Shown here in pieces: positions 1-8,235 of a stretch of 64,000 nt of DNA. The number at the start of each line of letters is the position of its first letter. Position 1 is the stretch's first letter. The stretch comes from Micromonospora sp. 15K316. Lineage in GTDB: Bacteria > Actinomycetota > Actinomycetes > Mycobacteriales > Micromonosporaceae. The stretch covers positions 1-64,000 of the forward strand of contig NZ_SMKG01000003.1 in NCBI RefSeq assembly GCF_004348525.1, given 5' to 3'. A model generated the notes under the pieces. It was not told the DNA's origin. It was given only the letters and a program-made list of their open reading frames with translations, and ran no database searches. A program made the translations under genes and the position numbers.

Positions 1-15
1 GGGCGGGCATCCGGC

Positions 16-642
16 TCAGCCCCGGGTGGAGCGGCGGACGGTACGGGGCCGGCGCAGCGTGACGAGGGCGACGATCAGCCCGGCGACGGCCAGCGCCACC
101 CCGAACGGCACCAGCAGCCCCCCGGTGAAGCCACCCGCGGTGCCGCCGTACCCGGTGGCCGGGCCTCGGCTGGGCTTCACCGACTTCACCACCTGGAGCA
201 TCGTCGAGGCGGTCTCGCCGTCGCGGCACTCGAGCTTCACGCGGTAGTTGCCCGGACGGGTGCGCTCCCGCACCATCGGCGCGGCGGTGAGCAGCCCCCG
301 CTGCGGCTGCACCTGGACGCGACCGAACGCGTCCGACACCACGATCGCGGGGACCGAGTTGTCCCGGCAACTGGCCTTGACGCCGACCAGGAAGCCCGGC
401 TGGACGGTGCTCGGGCTGACCTCCACGAAGACGTCCACGATCGGGTTCGGCTGGGGTGCGGCGACCGGGTCCGGCTGCCCGCCGGGCTCCGACGCCCCGG
501 GTTCGGGGGCGGCCTGCGAGAAGGCGGCGGGTGAGGCGGTGACCTGCGTCGGCGGCCCCTCGACGGCCGCCTCCCGTCCGGCCGCCACCACCAGCAGCAG
601 GCCGGCGATCATGGCCGACAGGACGAATTCACCGCGGGTCAT
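16..642 (-). CDS. Secreted, C-terminally membrane-anchored protein of unknown function
   Basis: The 208-residue product has an N-terminal hydrophobic signal (about residues 7-22), a Pro/Ala-rich linker to about residue 68, a probable beta-sandwich domain (about 70-153) with two cysteines in CRD contexts (SCRD, ECRD) that could pair, a Gly-rich linker, one transmembrane helix (about 175-197) and an Arg-rich cytoplasmic tail. This is the layout of an actinobacterial cell-surface protein held by a C-terminal helix; there is no LPXTG motif ahead of the helix. The ATG is preceded by a strong GGAGGAGG ribosome site. No family is recognised beyond the architecture, so the role is unknown. The gene lies 111 bp from, and divergent to, trmB. 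Confidence 0.75.
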   Translation of the reverse strand: MTRGEFVLSAMIAGLLLVVAAGREAAVEGPPTQVTASPAAFSQAAPEPGASEPGGQPDPVAAPQPNPIVDVFVEVSPSTVQPGFLVGVKASCRDNSVPAIVVSDAFGRVQVQPQRGLLTAAPMVRERTRPGNYRVKLECRDGETASTMLQVVKSVKPSRGPATGYGGTAGGFTGGLLVPFGVALAVAGLIVALVTLRRPRTVRRSTRG

Positions 643-753
643 GCGCGATGCCTCCTCCCGACGCCGGGTGGCCGGACGGGCAGCGGGCTGCCCGTCCGCC
701 GTACGAGATGGATCCTCTCATTCCTGGGCGAACATCACATCCGATCCGGCGGG

Positions 754-1494
754 ATGGTCGCGTACGCTCAGGTCGCTGTGACCTCCATCGACCATGACCC
801 CACGCGCGCCGCGCCGCGGCCACCCCTTCGGACGATCCGCACCTTCCATCCTCGGCGGGGCCGGATGACCGGGCGGCAGGCCGACGCGCTGGACCGACTC
901 TTCCGGGCGTACGGCCTGGACGTGCCGGACGGACCCGGCGCCCCGATCGACCTGGCCGGCCTCTTCGGCCGGACGGCGCCGGTGGTGCTGGAGATCGGAT
1001 CGGGCATGGGCGACACCACCGCGGCGATGGCCGCCGCCGACCCGGATCGAGACTATCTGGCGGTCGAGGTGCACACGCCGGGAATCGCCAACCTGCTCGA
1101 CCTCGTCGAGCGGCACGTCCTGCGCAACGTGCGGGTGGCGAAGGGCGACGCGCTGGAGCTGGTGCGCCGGCTGCCGTCCGGCTCGCTCGACGCGGTGCAC
1201 GTCTTCTTTCCCGACCCGTGGCCGAAGGCGCGGCACCACAAGCGACGGCTGATCCAGCCGACCCACGTGGCCCTGCTGCGCGACCGGCTCACGCCCGGTG
1301 GCGTGCTGCACTGCGCCACCGACTGGGCCGAGTACGCCGAGGCGATGCGGGAGACGCTGGACGCCGACCCGGAGCTGGTCAACCCGCACGAGGGCTTCGC
1401 GCCCCGCCCGGCGCACCGGCCGGTGACGAAGTTCGAACGGCGCGCCCTGCTGGCCGACCGCCCCGTCGCCGACCTGATCTACCGCCGCCGCTGA
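754..1494 (+). CDS. trmB: tRNA (guanine-N7-)-methyltransferase TrmB
   Basis: Transfers a methyl group from SAM to N7 of guanine 46 in the variable loop of tRNA. The SAM-binding motif VLEIGSGMGD sits in the first third of the protein and the family signature PDPWPKARHHKRR is intact, followed by the CATDWAEYA segment typical of TrmB. At about 246 residues the length is normal for actinobacteria. The start is uncertain: the ATG at 754 gives the longest form, while an in-frame GTG at 778 gives VTSIDHDPTR, which resembles N-termini I know from this family; neither has a good ribosome site. The gene stands alone, divergent from the secreted protein upstream. Confidence 0.93.
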   Translation: MVAYAQVAVTSIDHDPTRAAPRPPLRTIRTFHPRRGRMTGRQADALDRLFRAYGLDVPDGPGAPIDLAGLFGRTAPVVLEIGSGMGDTTAAMAAADPDRDYLAVEVHTPGIANLLDLVERHVLRNVRVAKGDALELVRRLPSGSLDAVHVFFPDPWPKARHHKRRLIQPTHVALLRDRLTPGGVLHCATDWAEYAEAMRETLDADPELVNPHEGFAPRPAHRPVTKFERRALLADRPVADLIYRRR

Positions 1495-1711
1495 CGGAGC
1501 CGCCCGCGCCACCGCCGCCACCGAGCGCGCGGCCCCGACTCGGCCGCCGCCGCTGACCGAGTCCCCCGCTCCACCACCACCGCCGCCGAGGGTTGCCCTG
1601 GCTCCGCCGCCGCGCCGCCGAGGAGGTGGCGGCGGGGCGGGCTGTCGCTTTCTGATGATCCGTCACCCCGGTTGGCGGAAGGCGTCATGATCCAGGCACC
1701 ATTGACGGGCT

Positions 1712-4216
1712 ATGACGCTCACCGCCGCGCTGCCCGCGACCGCCGACCCCGACACCCTCTACGACGCCTTCGCCGGCTGGGCCAAGGAGCGTGGCCTCGA
1801 CCTCTACCCCCACCAGGAGGAGGCGGTGATCGAGATCGTCTCCGGCGCCAACGTGATCATGAATACGCCGACCGGCTCCGGCAAGAGCCTGGTCGCGATC
1901 GCGGCGCACTTCGCGGCCCTGGCCGACGACCGGACGACCTTCTACACCGCCCCGATCAAGGCGCTGGTCTCGGAGAAGTTCTTCGCCCTCTGCGAGGTCT
2001 TCGGCGCCGAGAACGTCGGGATGCTCACCGGCGACGCCAGCGTCAACGCCGACGCCCCGATCATCTGCTGCACCGCAGAGATCCTGGCGAACCTCGCACT
2101 GCGTGAGGGCAGCCGGGCCGACGTCGGCCAGGTGGTCATGGACGAGTTCCACTTCTACGCCGAGCCCGACCGCGGCTGGGCCTGGCAGGTGCCACTCATC
2201 GAGCTGCCACAGGCCCAGTTCATCCTGATGTCGGCCACCCTCGGCGACACCACCCGCTTCGTCGACGACCTGACCCGGCGTACCGGGCGGGCGACCGCCG
2301 TCGTCCGCTCGGCCGAGCGTCCGGTCCCGCTGCTCTTCTCGTACGCGATGACGCCGCTGCACGAGACGCTGGAGGAGCTGCTGGAGACGAAGCAGGCCCC
2401 GGTCTACGTCGTGCATTTCACCCAGGCCGCCGCCCTGGAACGCGCCCAGGCGCTGATGAGCGTCAACGTCTGCACGCGCGCCGAGAAGGACATGATCGCC
2501 CAGGCGATCGGGAACTTCCGGTTCACCTCCGGCTTCGGCAAGACCCTGTCCCGGCTGGTACGGCACGGCATCGGCGTACACCACGCGGGCATGCTGCCCA
2601 AGTACCGCCGGCTGGTCGAGACCCTCGCCCAGGCCGGGTTGCTCAAGGTCATCTGCGGCACCGACACCCTCGGCGTCGGCATCAACGTGCCGATCCGCAC
2701 CGTGCTCTTCACCGGCCTGTCCAAGTACGACGGGGTGCGCACCCGGCTGCTCAAGGCGCGGGAGTTCCACCAGATCGCCGGGCGCGCCGGCCGGGCCGGC
2801 TTCGACACCATCGGCCGGGTCGTGGTGCAGGCGCCGGAGCACGTGATCGACAACGAGAAGGCCCTCGCCAAGGCGGGTGACGACCCGAAGAAGCGGCGCA
2901 AGGTGGTCAAGAAGAAGCCGCCGGAGGGCTCGATCGGCTGGGGTGAGGCGACGTTCCAGCGCCTCGTCGATGCCGAGCCGGAGCCGCTCACCTCCAGCTT
3001 CCAGGTCAGCCACTCGATGCTGCTCAACGTCATCGGACGGCCGGGTGACGCGTTCGCCGCCATGCGGCACCTGCTCACCGACAACCACGAGGACCGGGCC
3101 GCGCAGCGCCGGCACATCCGCCGGGCGATCGCCATCTACCGGGCGTTGCGCGCCGGTGGGGTGGTCGAGGAGCTGGCCGAGCCGGACGAGACCGGCCGCC
3201 GGGTCCGGCTCACCGTCGACCTCCAGCTCGACTTCGCCCTCAACCAGCCGCTCTCCCCGCTGGCCCTGGCCGCCGTCGAGCTGCTGGACCGGGAGTCCCC
3301 GTCCTACGCCCTTGACGTGCTGTCGGTGATCGAGTCGATCCTCGACGACCCGCGCCAGGTGCTCTCCGCGCAGCAGTTCAAGGCGCGCGGCGAGGCGGTC
3401 GCCGCGATGAAGGCCGAGGGCATCGAGTACGAGGCCCGCCTCGAACTGCTCGACGAGGTCACCTGGCCCAAGCCGCTCGCCGAGCTGCTGGAGTCGGCGT
3501 ACGAGATGTACCGGCAGGGGCACCCGTGGGTGGCCGACCACCAGCTCTCCCCCAAGTCCGTCGTACGGGACATGTACGAGCGGGCGATGACCTTCTCCGA
3601 GTACGTCCAGTTCTACGGGCTGTCCCGCTCCGAGGGGCTCGTCCTGCGCTACCTCGCCGACGCGTACAAGACGCTGCGGCAGACCGTCCCCGAGGACGCC
3701 AAGACCGAGGAGCTGATCGACCTCATCGAGTGGCTCGGCGAGCTGGTCCGGCAGGTCGACTCCAGCCTCATCGACGAGTGGGAGCGGCTGCGCAACCCGT
3801 CCGACGTCGACGAGGTCGCCGCCTCGCTCGACGACCGGCCCGCGGCGGTGACCCGCAACGCCCGGGCGTTCCGGGTGCTGGTGCGCAACGCGCTGTTCCG
3901 CCGGGTCGAGCTGGCCGCCCTACGCCGCTGGGACCTGCTCGGCGACCTCGACGGTGGGCACGGCTGGCACGCCGACGCCTGGGCGGACGCGCTGGAGCCC
4001 TACTTCGACACGTACGACGCCGTCGGCACCGGGCCGGATGCCCGCGGCCCGGCCCTGCTCATGATCGACCAGGGCCGGGAGCGGTGGACCGTCCGGCAGA
4101 TCCTGGACGACCCCGAGGGCGATCACGACTGGGGCATCAACGCGGAGATCGACCTGGCCGCGTCGGACGAGGCCGGCGAGGCGGTCGTCCGGATCACCTC
4201 CGTCGGGCAGCTCTGA
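1712..4216 (+). CDS. DEAD/DEAH-box helicase with C-terminal DUF3516 (Ski2-like)
   Basis: A superfamily 2 RNA helicase of 834 residues. Visible motifs are Walker A NTPTGSGKS (51-59), a DEFH Walker B variant (144-147), SAT (174-176) and the motif VI region HQIAGRAGRAGFD. After the two RecA-like domains comes a basic linker (KKRRKVVKKK) and a long helical C-terminal region that matches what I know as DUF3516, a module found on actinobacterial Ski2/Mtr4-like proteins. It probably acts in RNA processing or turnover; the substrate is not known from sequence. The ATG at 1712 lacks a convincing Shine-Dalgarno. The preceding 217 bp is low-complexity GCC/GCG-rich DNA with imperfect repeats that may end trmB transcription. 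Confidence 0.9.
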   Translation: MTLTAALPATADPDTLYDAFAGWAKERGLDLYPHQEEAVIEIVSGANVIMNTPTGSGKSLVAIAAHFAALADDRTTFYTAPIKALVSEKFFALCEVFGAENVGMLTGDASVNADAPIICCTAEILANLALREGSRADVGQVVMDEFHFYAEPDRGWAWQVPLIELPQAQFILMSATLGDTTRFVDDLTRRTGRATAVVRSAERPVPLLFSYAMTPLHETLEELLETKQAPVYVVHFTQAAALERAQALMSVNVCTRAEKDMIAQAIGNFRFTSGFGKTLSRLVRHGIGVHHAGMLPKYRRLVETLAQAGLLKVICGTDTLGVGINVPIRTVLFTGLSKYDGVRTRLLKAREFHQIAGRAGRAGFDTIGRVVVQAPEHVIDNEKALAKAGDDPKKRRKVVKKKPPEGSIGWGEATFQRLVDAEPEPLTSSFQVSHSMLLNVIGRPGDAFAAMRHLLTDNHEDRAAQRRHIRRAIAIYRALRAGGVVEELAEPDETGRRVRLTVDLQLDFALNQPLSPLALAAVELLDRESPSYALDVLSVIESILDDPRQVLSAQQFKARGEAVAAMKAEGIEYEARLELLDEVTWPKPLAELLESAYEMYRQGHPWVADHQLSPKSVVRDMYERAMTFSEYVQFYGLSRSEGLVLRYLADAYKTLRQTVPEDAKTEELIDLIEWLGELVRQVDSSLIDEWERLRNPSDVDEVAASLDDRPAAVTRNARAFRVLVRNALFRRVELAALRRWDLLGDLDGGHGWHADAWADALEPYFDTYDAVGTGPDARGPALLMIDQGRERWTVRQILDDPEGDHDWGINAEIDLAASDEAGEAVVRITSVGQL

Positions 4217-4222
4217 ATCCAC

Positions 4223-5215
4223 TCACGACACGGGGTTGGGCACGCCGAGGTAGGGGAAGTACGCCAGCATGTCGTCGTGCGGCTGGAGCCCGGTCGGGGG
4301 CAGCTTGCCCTTGGTCAGCCAGGCGAAGCGGTAGCTGAAGACGTCGTCGACGAGGGCCCGACCGTTCGGGTAGGCGGCGGGCTTCGACCGGTCGTAGGGA
4401 AGGATGTCGGGTAGGCATTGGAGGGCGGTCGTCCTGGCCTCCTCCGGCGAGTAGCCGCCCTTCTCCAGCAGCTGGGACCACGGGCCCAGGTAGTTCGCCA
4501 CGTCGTCGGCGGGCTGCCGCGAGTTGTACCGGTTCTTCTCGCCGTCGGGGTTGATGAACGGGTTGATGGTCGGGTGCCCACCACGGTCCATCTGCTCGAG
4601 CATCCCGTCGTCGCGGCGCCGGCTGATCGACGCCCACACCCCGATCGTCGTCCCGCCGAGCAGGTCGGAGGGGACGTCCAGCGCGATGCTGTCGACGTTG
4701 TTGTTGGCGAAGTCGTCGTTCCCGGTCCACTTCATCCCGTGCAGGGCGCCCTCGACATCGGCGAAGAACGGGTCGCTGCGCAGCCCGGCCCAGAGCCGCA
4801 TCGGGCCCGGCTCGTCGACGGGGACGGGCTGGACCGTGCCGTCGAAGCTGACCGGGAAGGACTCGGCGATCACCTGGCCGGCGGGCTCCGGCTGTCGGGC
4901 GTCGGCCCCCGTGGCGTACCAGGCGGTCCCCGTCTGGCGGCCGTTGTCGTACTCGGAGAAGGTGAACGTGAAGGCGATGTCGGCCTGCGCGTCGCCGTCG
5001 GTGTCGATGTTGATCCGGTAGACCGCGCCGGGATAGAACTCCGGGCCGGTGGTGGCCGGCGGTACCGGAGGCGGGGCGACAGTCGGGTTCGCATCGATGA
5101 TCAATATCGTTCGGTCGGGGTCCTCCATCGAGGTGAAGGCGAACAGGTCGGTGAGTTCGAGCCGGCGGTCGTCACCCGGAAACCCCAGGTTGTCGGCGCT
5201 GAAGTGGTTGGACAT
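4223..5215 (-). CDS. DUF4331 family protein
   Basis: The 330-residue product begins MSNHFSADNLGFP and has the DUF4331 hallmarks: an early LTDLFAF segment, a DGDAQADIAFTF beta-strand block, and FFADVEGAL followed by an FANNNVDSIALDVP block. Members are widespread in actinomycetes and are thought to be beta-rich, often exported proteins; here no signal peptide is visible, so a cytosolic location is likely. The biochemical role of the family is unknown. The ATG has a GAGGAG ribosome site. The stop lies only a few bases from the end of the convergent DUF3516 helicase, so no independent terminator separates the two genes. Confidence 0.85.
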   Translation of the reverse strand: MSNHFSADNLGFPGDDRRLELTDLFAFTSMEDPDRTILIIDANPTVAPPPVPPATTGPEFYPGAVYRINIDTDGDAQADIAFTFTFSEYDNGRQTGTAWYATGADARQPEPAGQVIAESFPVSFDGTVQPVPVDEPGPMRLWAGLRSDPFFADVEGALHGMKWTGNDDFANNNVDSIALDVPSDLLGGTTIGVWASISRRRDDGMLEQMDRGGHPTINPFINPDGEKNRYNSRQPADDVANYLGPWSQLLEKGGYSPEEARTTALQCLPDILPYDRSKPAAYPNGRALVDDVFSYRFAWLTKGKLPPTGLQPHDDMLAYFPYLGVPNPVS

Positions 5216-5399
5216 GGTGCTCCTCGGTAGCGGAGGGAGTCCGGCAGCGCCTGTGGCCGCTGGGCACGGCTGCTGGGCGCGTTCACGTGGGGACGCTAGT
5301 GAGCCCGACGGTTAATCACAGGCGTTTCGTGGACTCGCGCCCGACCGGGTGAACGGCCGGTTCCGCCCTTTTCGTGCACTGGGCGATGTCAGCCCCGTC

Positions 5400-5421
5400 G
5401 ATTAGAATGTATGTACTAATC
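5400..5421. promoter_or_regulatory. Operator-like palindrome upstream of the 5448 gene
   Basis: GATTAG and CTAATC form 6-bp arms around a 10-bp A+T-rich centre in otherwise very G+C-rich DNA, 26 bp ahead of the GTG start at 5448. A TAGAAT hexamer inside it could serve as a -10 element. That this is a promoter/operator is inference from position and symmetry. Confidence 0.35.
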
Positions 5422-5447
5422 ACGGCTGCTGAGCTGGGAGGACGCCC

Positions 5448-6092
5448 GTGACCGCGCCCACCTCCACCCCCCTCACCCCGTACGCGACGCTGCTCGGCTT
5501 CACCCGCTACGTCGACCGCACCGGCCCCACGAAGGCCACCTTCGTCGGGGGCCTGCGCAAGCAGCGGGCGAGCCGGCACGGCTTCAACCCACACGGCCAG
5601 TTCGTCAAGGCGCTCAAGGCCGACATCGCCTTCCACACCGGCGGCACCCACCTCGACCAGGTGGCCGACCAGGTCAAGCCCCGCTGGCGTCCGCTCTACC
5701 AGGCGCTGGTGCCGGGCGCGACTGCCTGGCTGCGCTCCCTCGGCGAGCCCGCCTCGATCGATCTGGCTCAGACCCGCGACGCCCTCGCCATGCTCGGCGA
5801 CCTGCCCGTCAAGATCAACCCGCAGTTCGGCGTACGGCACGCCGACGGGCGCGTCGAGGCGATCCGTCTGCACTTCGACGAGACCCCGCCGAGCGAGGAG
5901 GCGGTGCTCGCCACCCTGCACCTGATGGCCCGCCACATGGACGCCGTGCTCCCGCACGCCGAGCCGGTCCTGGTCGACGTGCGGCGTGGCCAGGCGTACC
6001 GGATGCCCGAGGGCGTCAAGCCCGACCAGGTCGAACGTTGGCTCGCCGGCGAGGCCGCCGCGTTCCGCGCCCTCTGGTCCACCGCCGCCTGA
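5448..6092 (+). CDS. Conserved hypothetical protein, 214 residues
   Basis: I do not recognise the family. The protein is soluble with no signal or membrane segment. It begins with a basic segment containing FVGGLRKQR and HGFNPHGQFVKALKAD, then alternates helices and strands; the C-terminal half contains KINPQFGVRH and an IRLHFDET strand. The GTG start at 5448 follows a GGGAGG ribosome site 8 bp upstream and an A+T-rich palindrome (5400-5421). The gene stands alone between the divergent DUF4331 gene and a DUF559-type gene. Codon use is typical of the neighbours, supporting a real gene. Confidence 0.75.
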   Translation: MTAPTSTPLTPYATLLGFTRYVDRTGPTKATFVGGLRKQRASRHGFNPHGQFVKALKADIAFHTGGTHLDQVADQVKPRWRPLYQALVPGATAWLRSLGEPASIDLAQTRDALAMLGDLPVKINPQFGVRHADGRVEAIRLHFDETPPSEEAVLATLHLMARHMDAVLPHAEPVLVDVRRGQAYRMPEGVKPDQVERWLAGEAAAFRALWSTAA

Positions 6093-6114
6093 CCCACCCC
6101 ACCTCGGTCGCGTT

Positions 6115-6181
6115 CCGCGCAACATCCGGGCAGTCGCTACCTCCGCCTCGGCGAAGGCACGGCGTCCCGGATGTTGCGCGG
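6115..6181. repeat. Large inverted repeat, copy 1 of a palindromic repeat family
   Basis: A perfect 16-bp inverted repeat (CCGCGCAACATCCGGG at 6115-6130, its complement at 6166-6181) encloses a 35-bp loop. The arm shares the core CCGCGCAAC..TCCGGG with the palindrome at 7166-7245 on the other side of the DUF559-type gene. Both loops include a CCGCCTCGG stretch. It may act as a terminator for the 5448 gene, but relatedness to the second copy suggests an interspersed repeat. Confidence 0.7.
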
Positions 6182-6256
6182 ACATCCGGGTCGGGGTGCC
6201 ACCAGGGTTATCCACAGGGTCTGCGCAGGGGCCTGCCTGGCATCCACAGTGGCGGC

Positions 6257-7150
6257 ATGCCCGTCTCACCTCGTCGCCCCGTTCCCTTGCGGGGGCGCGT
6301 CTTCCGCGGCTCCGACGCCGTCGCCCGAGGGCTCCTGACCCGGGGCGAACTACGCAGCCGAGCGTGGCGACCGCTCTTCCGGGACGTCTACGCCGACGCC
6401 CAGCTGGCGGTCTCGCACCACACTCGCTGCCTGGCGGCGGCGCGGTGGGTGCTACCCGACCAGGCCGCGATCGCCGGACGAAGCGCGGCCGCCCTCTACG
6501 GGATCGGTTCGGTGGGCCCGGCACAGCCACTCGACGTCCTGGTGCCGATGGGGCACCGGTTCGGACCTGTCACCGGGCTCGACATCCACACGGCGGCGTC
6601 GACCGAGGCCGATCTGCGAGTCCGCGCCGGAATTCGGGTGACCACGGCAGTGCGCACCTGCTGGGATCTGGCCCAGTGGCTTCCGGTCGAGGAAGCGGTG
6701 GCGCTCGTCGACGGATTCGTCCGGCAGCGGCTGGTGGGGGTCGACACCGTGCAGGGCTACGCGCGCGCCCGGACGGGGCTACGCGGGTGGAAACGGATGC
6801 TCCGCGTCGCGGATCTGACGGATCCGGGAGCGGAGTCACCTCCCGAGTCGGTGCTGCGGGTTCGACTCGTGATGGCGGGTCTACCGAGACCGGTCACCCA
6901 GTTCGTGGTGGAACGGGACGGTAGGTTCCTCGCCCGGGTCGACCTCGCGTGGCCGCAGTTCAAGGTCGCGGTCGAGTACGACGGCGTCTGGCACCACGAT
7001 CCCGAGCAGCTGCACCGCGACCGCCGTCGCCTGAACCGCCTCGTCGGCCAGGATTGGACGGTGTTGCACGTGACCGCGAAGCGCCTCAAGGAGGACTTCG
7101 AGGGCGTCGTGACCGAGATACGCCAGGCGCTCCGCTCCCGAGCCCGCTGA
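6257..7150 (+). CDS. AbiEi/DUF559-type protein with Vsr-like endonuclease fold
   Basis: 297 residues in two parts. The N-terminal half (RGLLTRGELRSRAWRPL, RDVYADAQ, AALYGIG) resembles the winged-helix AbiEi-like module common in actinobacteria. The C-terminal part (about 195-290) carries a DUF559/PD-(D/E)XK pattern: Glu197 in PPESVLR, Asp229 in RVDLAWP and Glu240 in VAVEYDG, then a Trp/His-rich helix. I infer a nuclease-like fold but no known substrate. The reading frame is open further upstream to 6038, but the ATG at 6257 gives the family's usual N-terminus and avoids reading through the inverted repeat at 6115-6181. Such genes are frequent, multicopy and poorly understood in Micromonosporaceae. 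Confidence 0.8.
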   Translation: MPVSPRRPVPLRGRVFRGSDAVARGLLTRGELRSRAWRPLFRDVYADAQLAVSHHTRCLAAARWVLPDQAAIAGRSAAALYGIGSVGPAQPLDVLVPMGHRFGPVTGLDIHTAASTEADLRVRAGIRVTTAVRTCWDLAQWLPVEEAVALVDGFVRQRLVGVDTVQGYARARTGLRGWKRMLRVADLTDPGAESPPESVLRVRLVMAGLPRPVTQFVVERDGRFLARVDLAWPQFKVAVEYDGVWHHDPEQLHRDRRRLNRLVGQDWTVLHVTAKRLKEDFEGVVTEIRQALRSRAR

Positions 7151-7165
7151 CGCCGGCCAGAACGG

Positions 7166-7245
7166 CAAGATCCGCGCAACTTCCGGGAAGTTGCCGCCTC
7201 GGAGCGAGCCGAAGCAGCAACTTCCCCGAAAGTGCGCGGATCTTG
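7166..7245. repeat. Large inverted repeat, copy 2; also possible bidirectional terminator
   Basis: Two 29-bp arms (7166-7194 and 7217-7245) match at 26 of 29 positions. The left arm is itself a near-perfect hairpin (CAACTTCC-G-GGAAGTTG). The core resembles the repeat at 6115-6181. Lying between convergent genes, it could terminate both. Confidence 0.75.
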
Positions 7246-7284
7246 AGGCAGGACCCCGGGTGGATCTTGCGGATCTGGGGGGGG

Positions 7285-8235
7285 TTAGGCGGTGAGGTGC
7301 TTTTGGAGGTCGTCGAGGATCTTGTTGGCGGCGCCGACACCGATGCCGGTCATCCAGACCTCGTCGGGCACGACGTACACCTTGTTGGCCTTGACCGCCG
7401 AGAGGTTCTTCCAGAGGCTGCCGCCGGTGACCTTGGCCTGCTCGGCGGCGGCCTTCTCGCCGAACGCCGTAACGAAGATGACGTCACCGTCGACCTCGCT
7501 GATCCGCTCGGGGCTGACCTCGTCGAAGCGCTTGTCCTCCTTGTTCGCCAGCAGCTGCCGCTCGGGGCGGGCGAGCCCGGCGTCACCGAGCACGATGCCG
7601 GAGAAGGAATCCGGGCCGTAGACCCGGATGCTGCCGGGGCGGAAGCGGACGATGGAGATCTTCTGCGCGGCGGCGGCGCCCAGCTTCGCGCCGAACTCCT
7701 TGGCCCGGGTCTCGTACTGCGTCAGCAGGTCCTTGCTCTCCTGCTCCTTGCCGAGCGTCTTGCCGTCGAGGAGGAAGTTCTCCTTCCAGGTGATGCCGAC
7801 CTTCTCGGTGAACACGGTCGGCGCGATGGCGGAGAGCTCGTCGTAGAACTTCTCCTGGCGGAACTTGCTGCCCAGGATGAGGTCCGGCTTCAGGGCGTTG
7901 ATCGCCTCGATGTCGGGCTCGCTGATCTGCCCGACGTCCTTGATGCTGGCGAGCTTCTCCTCGCCGAAGTAGGTCGGCCAGCCCTTCGCCTCACCCGTGT
8001 TGGTGGCCCCGACCGGGGTCAGGCCGAGCGAGAGCATCGTGTCGATCTTGTCGCTGTCGAGCACGACGACGCGCTGCGGGTGGGCGGGCACCTTGGTGGT
8101 GCCCATGGCGTGGGTGATCTCCCGGGTCTCCCCGCCGGCGTTGCTGCCGGCAACCGGGTCGCTCTCACCGCACGCGGTGAGTCCGACGCCGAGGGCGACG
8201 GCCGCGGCGAGAGCGGCGACGAGACGACGACGCAT
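7285..8235 (-). CDS. Iron-siderophore ABC transporter substrate-binding lipoprotein
   Basis: Captures a ferric siderophore outside the membrane and hands it to the permeases encoded upstream. The 316-residue protein has a lipoprotein signal with lipobox LTAC (Cys22), then the two-lobed periplasmic-binding FhuD/FepB fold: VPAHPQRVVVLDSD, SEPDIEAINALKPDLIL, and a C-terminal VYVVPDEVW segment. The ATG at 8235 overlaps the TGA of the ATPase gene as TGATG, so translation is coupled. The frame continues upstream inside the ATPase gene without meaning. It is the last gene of the iron-regulated operon that begins at 11348. The exact siderophore cannot be told from sequence. Confidence 0.92.
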   Translation of the reverse strand: MRRRLVAALAAAVALGVGLTACGESDPVAGSNAGGETREITHAMGTTKVPAHPQRVVVLDSDKIDTMLSLGLTPVGATNTGEAKGWPTYFGEEKLASIKDVGQISEPDIEAINALKPDLILGSKFRQEKFYDELSAIAPTVFTEKVGITWKENFLLDGKTLGKEQESKDLLTQYETRAKEFGAKLGAAAAQKISIVRFRPGSIRVYGPDSFSGIVLGDAGLARPERQLLANKEDKRFDEVSPERISEVDGDVIFVTAFGEKAAAEQAKVTGGSLWKNLSAVKANKVYVVPDEVWMTGIGVGAANKILDDLQKHLTA

